Position numbers and translations under genes: made by a program. The notes beneath the pieces are model-generated. The model ran no database searches and was not told the origin of the DNA. It saw only the letters and a program-made list of their open reading frames with translations. A stretch of DNA of 64,000 nt from JABMQB01 sp963666575 (GTDB lineage: Bacteria > Bacteroidota > Bacteroidia > Bacteroidales > Prolixibacteraceae), in contig CAXXYG010000005.1 in assembly GCA_963666575.2 (NCBI GenBank), positions 62,001-126,000 of the forward strand. Reading direction: 5' to 3'. Shown here piece by piece: positions 52,032 through 63,540 of this stretch; position 1 is the stretch's first letter; every line of letters starts with the position of its first letter.

Positions 52032-55000
52032 ATGGTAAAGTATTTTACCGATGCAGTTAGTTTTATGACTGGATTTTTCAAAAACAATGCTGCCAAAAGT
52101 CTCAAAAAACTTTTATTAATAAATATATTCTCCCTCATTACTGTTGCTGGATTAACTCAGGCAACTATTTGGGAAGAAGATTTTGAAAGCTATTCAAACA
52201 ACACAGGAGTTCAGGGCTCAGGTATTCAAAATATTGGCGACTACCCAGGTTCTGTATCAAAATGGACAATTGATGCTAGTGGCTGCACACTTGCAGATAA
52301 TAATGATTATTTAAAAGTAACTGGCAACAGGTTTGAGGCAGATGATATTGATGGACCAGGAATATGGACTACAGAATCAATAAATATAAATGGCTATTCA
52401 GATGTTTCAATTTCTGTTGATGCTGGTGAAAGTGGAAACCAAGGGAACAATGACTATATTTTACTTGAATATATTATCGATGGAGGTGCTCCTCAGCAAT
52501 TTGGTTATCAGGTCAATGATTTTTCTACGCAAACCTTTACTGCAACAGGATTATCAGGTTCAACTCTAATCATTCGAGTAACCATCAGAAATGACCAAAA
52601 TAATAGACCACATTGGATTGACAAAGTTACAGTTTCATATATTCCAGCAGGTTATTGTACAGGCAATGCAATCACAGTAACCTCTCAATCAGGAGTACAA
52701 AATTCGAATAATGCACTAGGGCCAGCTGATAATAACCGTGCCCGTTTAAGAGATACAAATGACCAAATGGTCCTCGACCTAACCGGTGGCGATTTTTTGG
52801 ACAGTGGTGGCTCTATTGATATTACCTGGAAAAGGTCAAATGGCACACCTTCAATGCTCATTGAAGTTTCAACCGATAATTCTAGTTGGACAGATGCTGG
52901 CACCTATTCTGTAACGGATTGGTCATATACTGCCCAAACTATAACTCTTCCGGCTGCAACCCGCTATATACGGATCACTTCATTGAACAATAGCGATCTT
53001 GATTTTGATGCTGTTTCATATTACACACAATGCTCTCCTCCTTGCACTGCACCAACCATAACAAATACAACACCTGGAACCCGATGCGGCACAGGAACAG
53101 TTACATTAGGCGCTACAGCATCGGCAGGTACAATTAACTGGTATTCATCTCCAACAGGAGGTAGTTCTCTTGGCACAGGAACCAGCTTTACTACACCTTC
53201 CATTTCAACAACCACAACCTATTACGTGGATGCTACTTTAAGTGGATGTACAACAACTTCGAGAACTGCTGTTACTGCTACTGTAACTACTACACCAACT
53301 ATTACGGGAACAACACCCGGATCGAGATGCGGAACAGGAACAATAGACTTGGAAGCATCTGCTTCGGCAGGTACAATAAACTGGTATTCTGCCCCATCAG
53401 GAGGTAGTTCTTTAGGGTCAGGAACCAACTTTACAACTCCATCTATTTCTTCAACTACAATATATTATGTTGATGCTACAAACAATGGTTGTACCACAAC
53501 ATCACGAACTGCGGTAACTGCTACAATAAATACTATTCCAACAATTACCGGTACAACACCTGGTTCACGCGTTGGCCCCGGAACTGTTAATTTAGTTGCA
53601 ACTGCAAGTGCCGGAACAATTAATTGGTATACATCCTCATCAGGAGGTTCTTCAATTGGAACCGGGAATAACTTTACAACACCATCTATTTCTTCAACAA
53701 CCACTTATTATGTTGATGCTACAAGTGGTGGGTGCACAACCACTTCGCGAACAGCAGTGATTGCCACTGTAACTGCACCTGCAGGATATTGTGTTGGAAA
53801 TGCCATTTCTGTTGTTTCTGAATCGGGCGTCAACAATGAAGATGAAGCATTGGGAGCACCTGATGGAACAGGAGCTCAACTTTGGGACCAAAACGATTGG
53901 TTAATTTTAGAATTAACAAATGGTGATTTGTTAGATGCAGGCGGTACTATTGACTTACGTTGGAGAAGAGCTTCGGGCACTGCATCAAATCCTGCAATCA
54001 GAGTTGATATTTCGCCTGATGGCTCAAACTGGACCACTGTTAACACATATACGGTTACAAGTTTATCATTTACTACCCAAACCATCTCCTTAAGTGTTGC
54101 AACAAGATATGTAAGATTTTATGACACTAATGTCTATAACCTTGATTTAGATGCTGTATCTTTTAACACGCCATGTACTCCGCCTTGTACCGATCCAACC
54201 ATTACAGGAACAACACCCGGATCAAGATGTGGGACTGGAACGGTAGAACTTGGCGCAACAACCTCGGCAGGAACAATCAACTGGTATTCAGTGTCAACAG
54301 GTGGTAGTTCTTTAGGAACAGGCTCCAATTTTACAACTCCTTCCATCTCTACAACCACAACTTACTATGTTGATGCTACCGATAATGGATGCACTACCGC
54401 TACACGGACAGCAATAATTGCAACCGTAAATGCTATTCCCACAATTATAGGAACAACTCCGGGATCTAACTGTGGAACCGGAACCGTAGTTTTGGGAGCT
54501 ACTGCTTCAGCAGGTACCATAAACTGGTATTCGGCCCCTACCGGAGGAAGTTCACTAGGAACTGGTACAAGTTTTACAACACCATCCATTTCAACAACAA
54601 CTACATATTACGTTGATGCTACAAACAATGGATGCACCACAGCGTCGCGGACTGCGATAATAGCAACAATAAATACAATACCGACAATCACGGGAACAAC
54701 ACCCGATTCTAATTGCGGAACAGGAACTGTAACTCTTGGAGCCACCGCTTCGGCAGGTACTATTAACTGGTATGCAGCAGCTACAGGTGGTAGTTCCTTG
54801 GGAACAGGAACCAGTTTTACAACACCGTCGATTTCATCAACTACAACTTATTATGTTGATGCCATAAATAACGGTTGCACCTCTAGTCCGAGGATTGCGA
54901 TAGTAGCAACAATTGATGCCCTTCCAACTTTTGATTTAGGTGCCAACAGGTCAATCTGTATTGGCGACACTGCAATGTTTGACTTGCCAAATGGTAATAC

Positions 55001-57773
55001 ATATGATTGGAGCCCTACAACAGGAGTTACACAAGGAGCCGATGCCACCATTTTTATCATTGATCCTTCTTCGACCACAACTTATACAGTTACGGCAACT
55101 GCTCCTAATGGTTGTGATCTTGAGGATACATGGACAGCCACTCGGATTGATTGTTCACCTCAAAGTGCAACTCAAACCCATTGTTTGGCTTCGGATGTAA
55201 CAATTTATACAACTATTGCCCAATTTATTGCAGATGGGGGACAGGTAAATTTCCCTTGTGCATATAATGCCAACAATATCACTTTAATAAACACCGAAAC
55301 AGATGGTAATTCATGCCCCGAAATAATTACCCAGACGTATGAAATATGGGATAACTGTGGCAATATTGTCGAAAGTGAGGTAGAAATAACCATTGATGAT
55401 ACGGAAGACCCGGATTGGACAACTGCTGCCTCAAACCTTGTTTTAGAATGTGATGGAACTCCTGACCCTTCGGGTGCTATAGCTGCCTGGCTAGCCGCTT
55501 ATGGGGGGGGAAATGTTTCTGATAATTGTGCAACAGTTACGGTTACAAATGACTATTCAGCCTTAAGTAATTTATGCGGCGCAACCGGAACAACAACTGT
55601 TATATTTACGGCCACCGATATTTGTGGCAACACGGCAACCACATCTGCCACAGTAACCATTAATGATAATGTAGCCCCTGTTATCGATCCGTCAGCTACT
55701 GACTTTGTTACGGATTGTAACGGATCAGGCAACCTGGTCGAACTAAATGCCTGGTTAACCAATAACGGCGGCGCCGTGGCAACCGATGTTTGTGGTACTG
55801 TAACATGGTCGAATAACTACAGTGCAGTAAGTGATTTATGTGGTGCTTCAGGAACGGTTTCTGTAATTTTTACAGCCACCGATGAATGTGGTAACAGTAC
55901 AAGTACTCCTGCTACGTTATTTACCATTCAGGATACTACCAGCCCTATTATTTCTGTGGAAGCCAGCAACCTCACAGTTGAATGTGATGGAAGTGGCAAT
56001 ACTACCCAATTAAACACATGGCTTACAAATAATGGTGGTGCCACTGCAACCGACGCCTGCGGCACTGTAACCTGGTCAAATAATTTTTCCAGCCTTTCCG
56101 ACGATTGTGGAGCAACAGGAAATGCAACTGTTATTTTTACAGCTACTGATGAATGTGGAAATAATTCAACCACAACCGCTACATTTACCATTGAAGATAC
56201 TACAGACCCAACTTTTACACAACCCGCAAACCTAACCATCAGTTGTGAACAAGATCCTGATAACCTCACATTAACAGGCGACGTTACAAACGAAGCTGAT
56301 GCTTGTAGTTCAGCACCGGAAGCCACTTATACTGATGATGTTTCCGGATTAACTGGATGTAACGGTACTGGCACCATTATCAGGACCTGGACATTAACCG
56401 ACGATTGTGGAAATAATGCAACTCATACTCAAACAATAACTGTTACCGATAATGTAGATCCAACAATTTCATGCCCCACGGCACTTAATCTGGTATGTAA
56501 TATCCTTGAAAGCCCTGCACATACAACTCTTGCATCCTTTCAATCGGCAGGTGGGATAGTTTCCGACAATTGTGCAATTAATGCTAGTAGCTTTAATCTT
56601 GTGAGCGAAGTAAGTGATGGTAATTCTTGCCCCGAAATTGTAACAAGAGTTTACGAAATTGAAGATGTTTGTGGAAATTCAGCTCAATGTACACAAACAA
56701 TTTCCATAAATGAAACATCAACTCCGTCCATAAATTGCCCTCCGGCATTAACAGCAGTTTGTGACATTGCGGAACAAACACCTTATGCGGGATATATCGA
56801 ATTTATAACAGCCGGGGGGAGCGCCAACGATAATTGCGGTATAAATGCCACATCTTTTGCATTCGTCAGCGATGTAAGTGATAATAATACCTGTCCTGAA
56901 GTTGTAACACGTACGTATCAAATCACTGATTTTTGTGACAACATAACCACTTGTACTCAGTTAATTACAATTGACGATCAGATTGCTCCAACCTTAACTG
57001 CACCTGCAAACCTGACTGCTTCATGTAACATATCAGAGCAACCTGCCTATTCAAACCTGGCAGCATTTATAGCTGCAGGGGGAGATACAAGCGATAATTG
57101 CGCCATTGATGTGGCATCGTTTACACATGTTGGTGATGTCAGCGACGGCAACACATGCCCCGAAATAGTTACAAGGACTTACCGTATTGCTGACCTTTGT
57201 GGCAATACAGTAACCACAACTCAAACAATCACTGTAAACGACACTGAAGATCCGGTTATTACATGTCCGGCAAATCTTTCTGATGCTTGTGCTGTAGGTA
57301 CACCAGCTTATACTTCTTATGCAGAATTTATCACAGCAGGAGGAACAATTACTGATAATTGTAGTATTAATGAAAGTTCATTCACTTTATTAAGTGAAAC
57401 TGAAGATGGGGCAACTTGCCCGAAAACCGTTACCCGAACCTACCAAATAGCTGATGTATGTGGAAATACTGCAACCTGTACACAAGAAATAACCATCGAT
57501 GATGTAATAAATCCAACACTTACATGCCCTCCATCATTTCAGCAGTATGTAATATTTCGGAACAACCTGCTTATGCAAATTATGCGGCATTTGCTGCTGC
57601 TGGAGGAAGCTCAACTGATAATTGCGAAATTGATCAAACATCATTCAGGTTGGTTTCTGAAACAAGCGACAACAACTCATGCCCCGAAACTGTTACCCGC
57701 ACTTATGAAATTTCTGATTTATGTGGAAATATTGCTACCTGCACTCAAATCATTATTGTTGACGATAATATAA
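52032..57773 (+). CDS. Giant surface adhesin, N-terminal part (Ig-like and HYR-like modules; frameshifted)
   Basis: Starts MVKYFTDAVSFMTGFFKNNA with a long signal region ending near LTQA; the ATG at 52065 is an alternative start. Then comes a jelly-roll-like domain (about 52160-52640) and two related discoidin-like domains (about 52650-53035 and 53785-54165, each beginning YC(T/V)GNAI and ending FDAVS or LDAVS). Six Ig_7-type repeats (CHU_C-associated; GTINWY...TTTYYVDA...GCTT) are arranged three and three, near 53044-53780 and 54180-54920. A PKD-like region follows, and from about 55150 HYR-like repeats of 75-100 residues with the pattern CP...NC...SCPE..TRTY...D.CGN. Real coding leaves this frame near 57537, where one base is missing; the sequence to 57773 is out of frame. 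This is a surface adhesion or gliding-type protein, presumably T9SS-secreted, with its sorting domain beyond the window. Confidence 0.85.
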   Translation: MVKYFTDAVSFMTGFFKNNAAKSLKKLLLINIFSLITVAGLTQATIWEEDFESYSNNTGVQGSGIQNIGDYPGSVSKWTIDASGCTLADNNDYLKVTGNRFEADDIDGPGIWTTESININGYSDVSISVDAGESGNQGNNDYILLEYIIDGGAPQQFGYQVNDFSTQTFTATGLSGSTLIIRVTIRNDQNNRPHWIDKVTVSYIPAGYCTGNAITVTSQSGVQNSNNALGPADNNRARLRDTNDQMVLDLTGGDFLDSGGSIDITWKRSNGTPSMLIEVSTDNSSWTDAGTYSVTDWSYTAQTITLPAATRYIRITSLNNSDLDFDAVSYYTQCSPPCTAPTITNTTPGTRCGTGTVTLGATASAGTINWYSSPTGGSSLGTGTSFTTPSISTTTTYYVDATLSGCTTTSRTAVTATVTTTPTITGTTPGSRCGTGTIDLEASASAGTINWYSAPSGGSSLGSGTNFTTPSISSTTIYYVDATNNGCTTTSRTAVTATINTIPTITGTTPGSRVGPGTVNLVATASAGTINWYTSSSGGSSIGTGNNFTTPSISSTTTYYVDATSGGCTTTSRTAVIATVTAPAGYCVGNAISVVSESGVNNEDEALGAPDGTGAQLWDQNDWLILELTNGDLLDAGGTIDLRWRRASGTASNPAIRVDISPDGSNWTTVNTYTVTSLSFTTQTISLSVATRYVRFYDTNVYNLDLDAVSFNTPCTPPCTDPTITGTTPGSRCGTGTVELGATTSAGTINWYSVSTGGSSLGTGSNFTTPSISTTTTYYVDATDNGCTTATRTAIIATVNAIPTIIGTTPGSNCGTGTVVLGATASAGTINWYSAPTGGSSLGTGTSFTTPSISTTTTYYVDATNNGCTTASRTAIIATINTIPTITGTTPDSNCGTGTVTLGATASAGTINWYAAATGGSSLGTGTSFTTPSISSTTTYYVDAINNGCTSSPRIAIVATIDALPTFDLGANRSICIGDTAMFDLPNGNTYDWSPTTGVTQGADATIFIIDPSSTTTYTVTATAPNGCDLEDTWTATRIDCSPQSATQTHCLASDVTIYTTIAQFIADGGQVNFPCAYNANNITLINTETDGNSCPEIITQTYEIWDNCGNIVESEVEITIDDTEDPDWTTAASNLVLECDGTPDPSGAIAAWLAAYGGGNVSDNCATVTVTNDYSALSNLCGATGTTTVIFTATDICGNTATTSATVTINDNVAPVIDPSATDFVTDCNGSGNLVELNAWLTNNGGAVATDVCGTVTWSNNYSAVSDLCGASGTVSVIFTATDECGNSTSTPATLFTIQDTTSPIISVEASNLTVECDGSGNTTQLNTWLTNNGGATATDACGTVTWSNNFSSLSDDCGATGNATVIFTATDECGNNSTTTATFTIEDTTDPTFTQPANLTISCEQDPDNLTLTGDVTNEADACSSAPEATYTDDVSGLTGCNGTGTIIRTWTLTDDCGNNATHTQTITVTDNVDPTISCPTALNLVCNILESPAHTTLASFQSAGGIVSDNCAINASSFNLVSEVSDGNSCPEIVTRVYEIEDVCGNSAQCTQTISINETSTPSINCPPALTAVCDIAEQTPYAGYIEFITAGGSANDNCGINATSFAFVSDVSDNNTCPEVVTRTYQITDFCDNITTCTQLITIDDQIAPTLTAPANLTASCNISEQPAYSNLAAFIAAGGDTSDNCAIDVASFTHVGDVSDGNTCPEIVTRTYRIADLCGNTVTTTQTITVNDTEDPVITCPANLSDACAVGTPAYTSYAEFITAGGTITDNCSINESSFTLLSETEDGATCPKTVTRTYQIADVCGNTATCTQEITIDDVINPTLTCPPSFQQYVIFRNNLLMQIMRHLLLLEEAQLIIAKLIKHHSGWFLKQATTTHAPKLLPALMKFLIYVEILLPALKSLLLTII

Positions 57774-60700
57774 TCCCTTCCATATCATGTCCTTCAATTA
57801 TAACAATCGAATGTGCAGGCGACATTCCTGAAGTATATGCTGATTGGGCAGCCTTTACAACAGCCGGAGGTACAGCAACCGATAATTGTGGAATTAATCA
57901 AGCAAGTTTTACGTTTATCAGCGATGTAAGTGATGGAAACACATGCCCCGAAACAATTTCACGGACCTATCAAATTGAAGACCTGTGTGGTAATCCAGCT
58001 ACATGTGTTCAATTTATTGTAATTAATGACCAAACTGCCCCAACGGCTGATGCACTTCCACCTCTCGGCCCTTACAATTGTTTTTCAGAAATTCCGGCTT
58101 CTGATATCACCGTTGTTACTGGACAAACTGATAATTGCGGCGGCGCTGTAACTGTTTCATATATTGGAGATACCGGAGGTGCCGGTTGTTCTGAAACAAT
58201 TGTCAGAACCTACCGCCTTACCGATGTGTGTGGCAACTTTGCTGACATTACTCAAAATATTACCATTAACGACACAACTCCACCAACTGCCGATGCCCTG
58301 CCCGACCTTGGCCCATTTGAATGTTCAGTCATTCCGGCAGCTGATATAAATGTTGTTTTAAACGAAGCCGATAATTGTGGAGGAACAGTTACTGTCACCT
58401 TTGTTGGAGATACCGGAGACCCGGGATGCTCAGGCACTATTGTCAGAACATACAGATTAACAGACGACTGTGGCAACACTGCCGATATTAATCAAAATAT
58501 TCTTATTAATGATAATATTGCCCCAACAGCTGATGCACTTCCTGATTTAGGGCCATTTGCTTGTTATACTGATATCACTGCTCAAAATATAAACGATGTA
58601 ACCGGCGAAACTGATAATTGCGGTGGTGCAGTTACGGTTTCTTTTGTAAGTGATGGTGCTGACCCGGGATGTTCCGGAACTGTTATAAGAACCTACCGGT
58701 TAACCGATGTATGTGGAAACACAGCTGATATTACCCAAAATATTTTTATTAACGATAATGTTGACCCGACATTTAATGAAGCCCTACCTGCCGATGTAAC
58801 AGTAAGTTGTTCAACCATTCCAACAATTGCCACCCTTACAGCTTCCGATAATTGTGGCTCAACAACAGTCACTTCTTCGACCGATGCTTTTACTGTTGAT
58901 AATTGTAACGGGTACACTATTGTTTACAGGTGGGTTGCAACCGATGATTGCGGAAACACAACCAATCATGCCCAAACAATAACCGTTATTGATAATGTCG
59001 ATCCGGAAATAACATGTCCACCAACAAGTAATATCGAATGTAATATCAATATTCCGGCTGCTTTTACAACGCTGGCTCAATTTCAAACTGCAGGAGGTAG
59101 TGTTTCCGACGATTGTGGAATAAATGCCGGTTCTTTTACACTTATAAATGAAACAACCAGTTCATCCTCCTGTCCAAAAACAATTTCCAGAACATATCAA
59201 ATTGCTGATGATTGTGGAAACACTTCAACTTGCGTTCATACTTTAAATGTTACTGACACACAAGCTCCGGTTATTCACGATGTACCAGCCAATGTTAATT
59301 TCCCTTGTTCTGATTGTATCCAATCCTTCTTAAATGGTGGATTTGAAGAACCTGTTCAAACACCCACATCGTGGAGTGAACCTTATTTTATATCATGGGG
59401 AGGTTTTGGGAATTGGATTTATTGGCATGAAGATGGTGTTCCCGGTTGGGAAACAACAGCAACTGATAATAGGATTGAACTACATCCTTCAGGTTTTGAT
59501 AATATTAATTCGGCAGAAGGATTACAACATGCTGAATTAAATGCTCATCAAAACTCTGACCTGTTTCAGGTATTTTGTACTGTTCCAACAACGTCAATAA
59601 ATATCACTTTTGCTCACGCAAAAAGAAGCAAACCAAATAATACCTCTCCGGATATAATGGTGGTACTGATTGGTGATGCAACCCTTCCGGAGAGCACCTA
59701 TACAACTTTTGGGCCATTTACTCAAACTCAGATGTCAACCTGGACTTACCATTTAATTGATTACCCAATTCCGGTAGGGCAATCTTCAACAAAATTTATA
59801 TTCAGGGCTGTTCAGGGAAGTTCTGCCAGTATTTTAGAAGGAAACTTAATTGATGACATTGATGTAGTAACACTGTTTGACCCTACAAATATTCCTTACG
59901 CTACTGACAATTGTGATTTTAGTTTTACTCAAACAGAACAAAAAATTGACGGTTTCTGCGATGACAATTACCAACTTATTCGCACATGGACAGCAATTGA
60001 TGGATGCGGAAATCAAACAGTAGCTACCCAGGAAGTAACTGTTGGTGATTTTATTGCGCCTGAATTAATTGGTGTTCCCAATGATGTAACTGTTGATTGT
60101 GATGCTATTCCTGATCCACCTACCGTAACGGCTAACGATAATTGTGATCCTGATGTTCCGGTAACCTATAGTCAAAATATTATAGGAAGTGGATGTACTT
60201 ATACCATTCAACGTACATGGTCAGCCACCGATGATTGTAATTTAACAACTTCTCTAACACAAACCATTACCGTCCAGGACACAACAGCACCTGTATTTGT
60301 TGAGGCCCTACCATCTGATATAACTGCTGAATGTAGTGCAATACCAACACCTGCAACCTTAACAGCTACCGATAATTGCAACAATGCAACTGTATCGTTT
60401 GCTGAAGTTAAAATTGACGGTGCATGTTCAGGGGAATATACACTTGAATGGACGTGGACCGCCACCGATGATTGTAGCAACGCTGTTTCTCATACTCAAA
60501 CTGTTACTGTTACAGATAATACAAACCCATCAATCACTTGTCCAGCTAATGTTACAGTTGAATGTAGGGCTGATATTCCTTCTCCTGATACTTCTGCTGT
60601 TACAGCTACTGATCTGTGTGGAATTGTAACCAAAGTATTTGTAAGCGATGTTTCTGATGGAAATACCTGTCCCGAAGTTATAACAAGAACATACCGTGCA

Positions 60701-61060
60701 ACCGATGATTGCGGAAATTCTGCCACCTGTACTCAAACAATTACAATCGACGATATTACTGATCCGGTAATTAGCTGCCCGCCTGACACATCTTATGAAG
60801 GCTGGTCAACTGATCAGGTATTATCATTTACAACATTAGCTTATTCAACTTCATCAGTTACCATTTCAACAGCACAATTAACCACTGCAAACGGAAGCTC
60901 CAGCGATAATTGTGGAGTTGAAACAATTACTTATACCGATGTTCAAACCGGCAGTAACCCAATAGTTATTCAACGCACATTTGTAGCCATCGATTCGTGT
61001 AACAATACAGCCCAATGTATTCAAACTATTACTATTGAAGATGTTACTCCCCCGAAATAA
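57524..61060 (+). CDS. Giant surface adhesin, middle part (HYR-like repeats; frameshifted both ends)
   Basis: Continuation of the same protein in the next frame. True homology starts near 57537 (SAVCNISEQPAYANY directly continues TLTCPPS) and stops at the C5 run 61049-61053, where one base is missing. It carries about fifteen HYR-like units with paired Cys residues. One unit is interrupted by a non-HYR jelly-roll-type domain at about 59320-59880 (SFLNGGFEEP...GWETTATDNRIEL...), which could bind carbohydrate. Further HYR units resume after it (DNCDFSFTQ). The ATG at 57524 is an internal accident, not a start. Confidence 0.83.
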   Translation: MPSIISAVCNISEQPAYANYAAFAAAGGSSTDNCEIDQTSFRLVSETSDNNSCPETVTRTYEISDLCGNIATCTQIIIVDDNIIPSISCPSIITIECAGDIPEVYADWAAFTTAGGTATDNCGINQASFTFISDVSDGNTCPETISRTYQIEDLCGNPATCVQFIVINDQTAPTADALPPLGPYNCFSEIPASDITVVTGQTDNCGGAVTVSYIGDTGGAGCSETIVRTYRLTDVCGNFADITQNITINDTTPPTADALPDLGPFECSVIPAADINVVLNEADNCGGTVTVTFVGDTGDPGCSGTIVRTYRLTDDCGNTADINQNILINDNIAPTADALPDLGPFACYTDITAQNINDVTGETDNCGGAVTVSFVSDGADPGCSGTVIRTYRLTDVCGNTADITQNIFINDNVDPTFNEALPADVTVSCSTIPTIATLTASDNCGSTTVTSSTDAFTVDNCNGYTIVYRWVATDDCGNTTNHAQTITVIDNVDPEITCPPTSNIECNINIPAAFTTLAQFQTAGGSVSDDCGINAGSFTLINETTSSSSCPKTISRTYQIADDCGNTSTCVHTLNVTDTQAPVIHDVPANVNFPCSDCIQSFLNGGFEEPVQTPTSWSEPYFISWGGFGNWIYWHEDGVPGWETTATDNRIELHPSGFDNINSAEGLQHAELNAHQNSDLFQVFCTVPTTSINITFAHAKRSKPNNTSPDIMVVLIGDATLPESTYTTFGPFTQTQMSTWTYHLIDYPIPVGQSSTKFIFRAVQGSSASILEGNLIDDIDVVTLFDPTNIPYATDNCDFSFTQTEQKIDGFCDDNYQLIRTWTAIDGCGNQTVATQEVTVGDFIAPELIGVPNDVTVDCDAIPDPPTVTANDNCDPDVPVTYSQNIIGSGCTYTIQRTWSATDDCNLTTSLTQTITVQDTTAPVFVEALPSDITAECSAIPTPATLTATDNCNNATVSFAEVKIDGACSGEYTLEWTWTATDDCSNAVSHTQTVTVTDNTNPSITCPANVTVECRADIPSPDTSAVTATDLCGIVTKVFVSDVSDGNTCPEVITRTYRATDDCGNSATCTQTITIDDITDPVISCPPDTSYEGWSTDQVLSFTTLAYSTSSVTISTAQLTTANGSSSDNCGVETITYTDVQTGSNPIVIQRTFVAIDSCNNTAQCIQTITIEDVTPPK

Positions 61061-63540
61061 ATTGTCCACCAAATTTTACGTTTGAATGTTTGGCAGATGT
61101 ACCAGCTCCTTATGCTAATTTTGCAGCCTATGTTGCTGCAGGAGGTTCAGCATCTGACAATTGCGGCATCGATCCGAGCACATTAACAGTGGTTGAATCA
61201 GCAGTTGGCTCATGCCCTATAGTAATAACCAGAACCTATTCAATTCAGGATTCATGTGGAAATTCAAATTCATGTGCTCAAACAATAACAGTTGAAGATA
61301 TTACTCCTCCGGAAATAACTTGCCCTACTGGTTTAAGTTATGAATGTGTAACCGATGTTCCTGCACCATATGCCGATTGGGCATCATTTGTTTCAGCAGG
61401 AGGGTCAGCCACTGACAACTGTGGTATTGATGCTTCAACTTTTGAAGTGACTCAAACATCTTTAGGCTCGTGTCCAACAACCATAACAAGAACTTATTCA
61501 ATTCAGGATTCATGCGGCAACAAAGGTTCATGTATTCAAACAATTACCATCGACGATGTTACACCCCCTGTAATCAACTGCCCTGCCGGAGCCACTATTC
61601 AATGTACCGATGACCTGCCACCATTACAATATACTTTATTTGATTTTAACCTTGCCGGAGGTTCAGTTTCCGACAATTGTGGAATTATAAACGGCAGCTA
61701 TGCTGTTCTTGAAACTTCAAACCTTGATATTTGCCCAGAAACCGTTACACGAACCTATATTATTCAGGATTCTTGTGGAAACCTAAGTCAGTGCGACCAG
61801 GTTATTACAATTATTGATACAACTGTACCTGTTTTTGAAACTCCTCCCGTTGATATTACCATCGAATGTATTGCAGATCTTCCTGCTCCGGTTGATCTTA
61901 CCTGGACGGACAATTGTGATGGAACGGGAACCGTTACCAGTTCAGACGTTGATAATGGCACAACTTGCCCCAAAATTATTACAAGAGAATGGACATATAC
62001 TGACGATTGTGATAATTCTACTACTGTTACGCAGGTAATAACCATCAATGATGTAACCAACCCAACAGCCAGTAACCCAACGCCGGTAACAATTCAATGT
62101 ATAACCGATTTACCGGCTCCAGATATTACAGTGGTCACCGATGAAGCGGATAACTGTGGTACGCCAACTGTTGCTTTTGTTTCGGATCTGTCCGACGGCA
62201 ACTCATGCCCCGAGGTAATTACACGGACTTACTCGGTGACGGACTCCTGTGGCAACAGCATTAACGTCACCCAAACAATCACCGTCGATGATGTAACTCC
62301 ACCTACAGCCAGTAACCCAACGCCGGTAACAATTGAGTGTATTACCGATTTACCAGCTGCGGATATTACAGTGGTGGCCGATGAAGCAGATAACTGTGGT
62401 ACGCCTACCGTTGCTTTTGTATCGGATCTGTCCGACGGAAACTCATGCCCCGAGGTGATTACACGGACTTACTCCGTTACTGACTCGTGTGGTAACAGCA
62501 TTAACGTCACACAAACAATCACCATCGATGATGTAACTCCACCTACAGCCAGTAACCCGGCAGCAGTGAATGTGGAGTGTGTGGATGATGTGCCGGCTGC
62601 GGATATTACAGTGGTGGCCGATGAAGCAGATAACTGTGGTACGCCGACTGTTGCTTTTGTATCGGATCTGTCCGATGGAAACTCATGCCCCGAGGTGATT
62701 ACACGGACTTACTCGGTAACGGACTCCTGTGGCAACAGCATTAACGTCACCCAAACAATCACCGTCGATGATGTAACTCCACCTACAGCCAGTAACCCGG
62801 CAGCAGTGAATGTGGAGTGTGTGGATGATGTGCCGACTGCGGATATTACAGTGGTCACCGATGAAGCGGATAACTGTGGTACGCCGACTGTTGCTTTTGT
62901 ATCGGATCTGTCCGACGGCAACTCATGCCCCGAGGTGATTACACGCACTTACTCCGTTACTGACTCCTGTGGTAACAGCATTAACGTCACACAAACAATC
63001 ACCATCGATGATGTAACCAACCCAACAGCCAGTAACCCGGCAGCAGTGAATGTGGAGTGTGTGGATGATGTGCCGGCTGCGGATATTACAGTGGTCACCG
63101 ATGAAGCAGATAACTGTGGTACGCCAACTGTTGCTTTTGTATCGGATCTGTCCGACGGCAACTCATGCCCCGAGGTGATTACACGGACTTACTCCGTTAC
63201 TGACTCCTGTGGTAACAGCATTAACGTCACACAAACAATCACCATCGATGATGTAACCAACCCAACAGCCAGTAACCCGGCAGCAGTGAATGTGGAGTGT
63301 GTGGATGATGTGCCGGCTCCAGATATTACAGTGGTCACCGATGAAGCGGATAACTGTGGTACGCCAACCGTAGCTTTTGTATCGGATCTGTCCGACGGCA
63401 ACTCATGCCCCGAAGTGATTACACGGACTTACTCCGTTACTGACTCGTGTGGAAACAGCATTAACGTCACACAAACAATCACCATCGATGATGTAACCAA
63501 CCCAACAGCCAGTAACCCGGCAGCAGTGAATGTGGAGTGA
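61051..63540 (+). CDS. Giant surface adhesin, third part (HYR-like and 80-residue repeats)
   Basis: Homology resumes around 61051 with EINCPPNFTFECLADVPAPY, joining the preceding VTPP. Four degenerate HYR units are followed, from about 62041, by near-identical 80-residue units (DEADNCGTPTVAFVSDLSDG, SCPEVITRTYSVTDSCGNSI). The frame ends in TGA at 63538-63540, created by a 3-nt insertion (AAG at 63540-63542) in a repeat copy that otherwise reads NVECVDDV. Since the insertion keeps frame, the coding pattern continues on the other side. A TTG at 61090 is the first start codon in the fragment, but the protein surely begins at 52032. Confidence 0.83.
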   Translation, partial: PEINCPPNFTFECLADVPAPYANFAAYVAAGGSASDNCGIDPSTLTVVESAVGSCPIVITRTYSIQDSCGNSNSCAQTITVEDITPPEITCPTGLSYECVTDVPAPYADWASFVSAGGSATDNCGIDASTFEVTQTSLGSCPTTITRTYSIQDSCGNKGSCIQTITIDDVTPPVINCPAGATIQCTDDLPPLQYTLFDFNLAGGSVSDNCGIINGSYAVLETSNLDICPETVTRTYIIQDSCGNLSQCDQVITIIDTTVPVFETPPVDITIECIADLPAPVDLTWTDNCDGTGTVTSSDVDNGTTCPKIITREWTYTDDCDNSTTVTQVITINDVTNPTASNPTPVTIQCITDLPAPDITVVTDEADNCGTPTVAFVSDLSDGNSCPEVITRTYSVTDSCGNSINVTQTITVDDVTPPTASNPTPVTIECITDLPAADITVVADEADNCGTPTVAFVSDLSDGNSCPEVITRTYSVTDSCGNSINVTQTITIDDVTPPTASNPAAVNVECVDDVPAADITVVADEADNCGTPTVAFVSDLSDGNSCPEVITRTYSVTDSCGNSINVTQTITVDDVTPPTASNPAAVNVECVDDVPTADITVVTDEADNCGTPTVAFVSDLSDGNSCPEVITRTYSVTDSCGNSINVTQTITIDDVTNPTASNPAAVNVECVDDVPAADITVVTDEADNCGTPTVAFVSDLSDGNSCPEVITRTYSVTDSCGNSINVTQTITIDDVTNPTASNPAAVNVECVDDVPAPDITVVTDEADNCGTPTVAFVSDLSDGNSCPEVITRTYSVTDSCGNSINVTQTITIDDVTNPTASNPAAVNVE

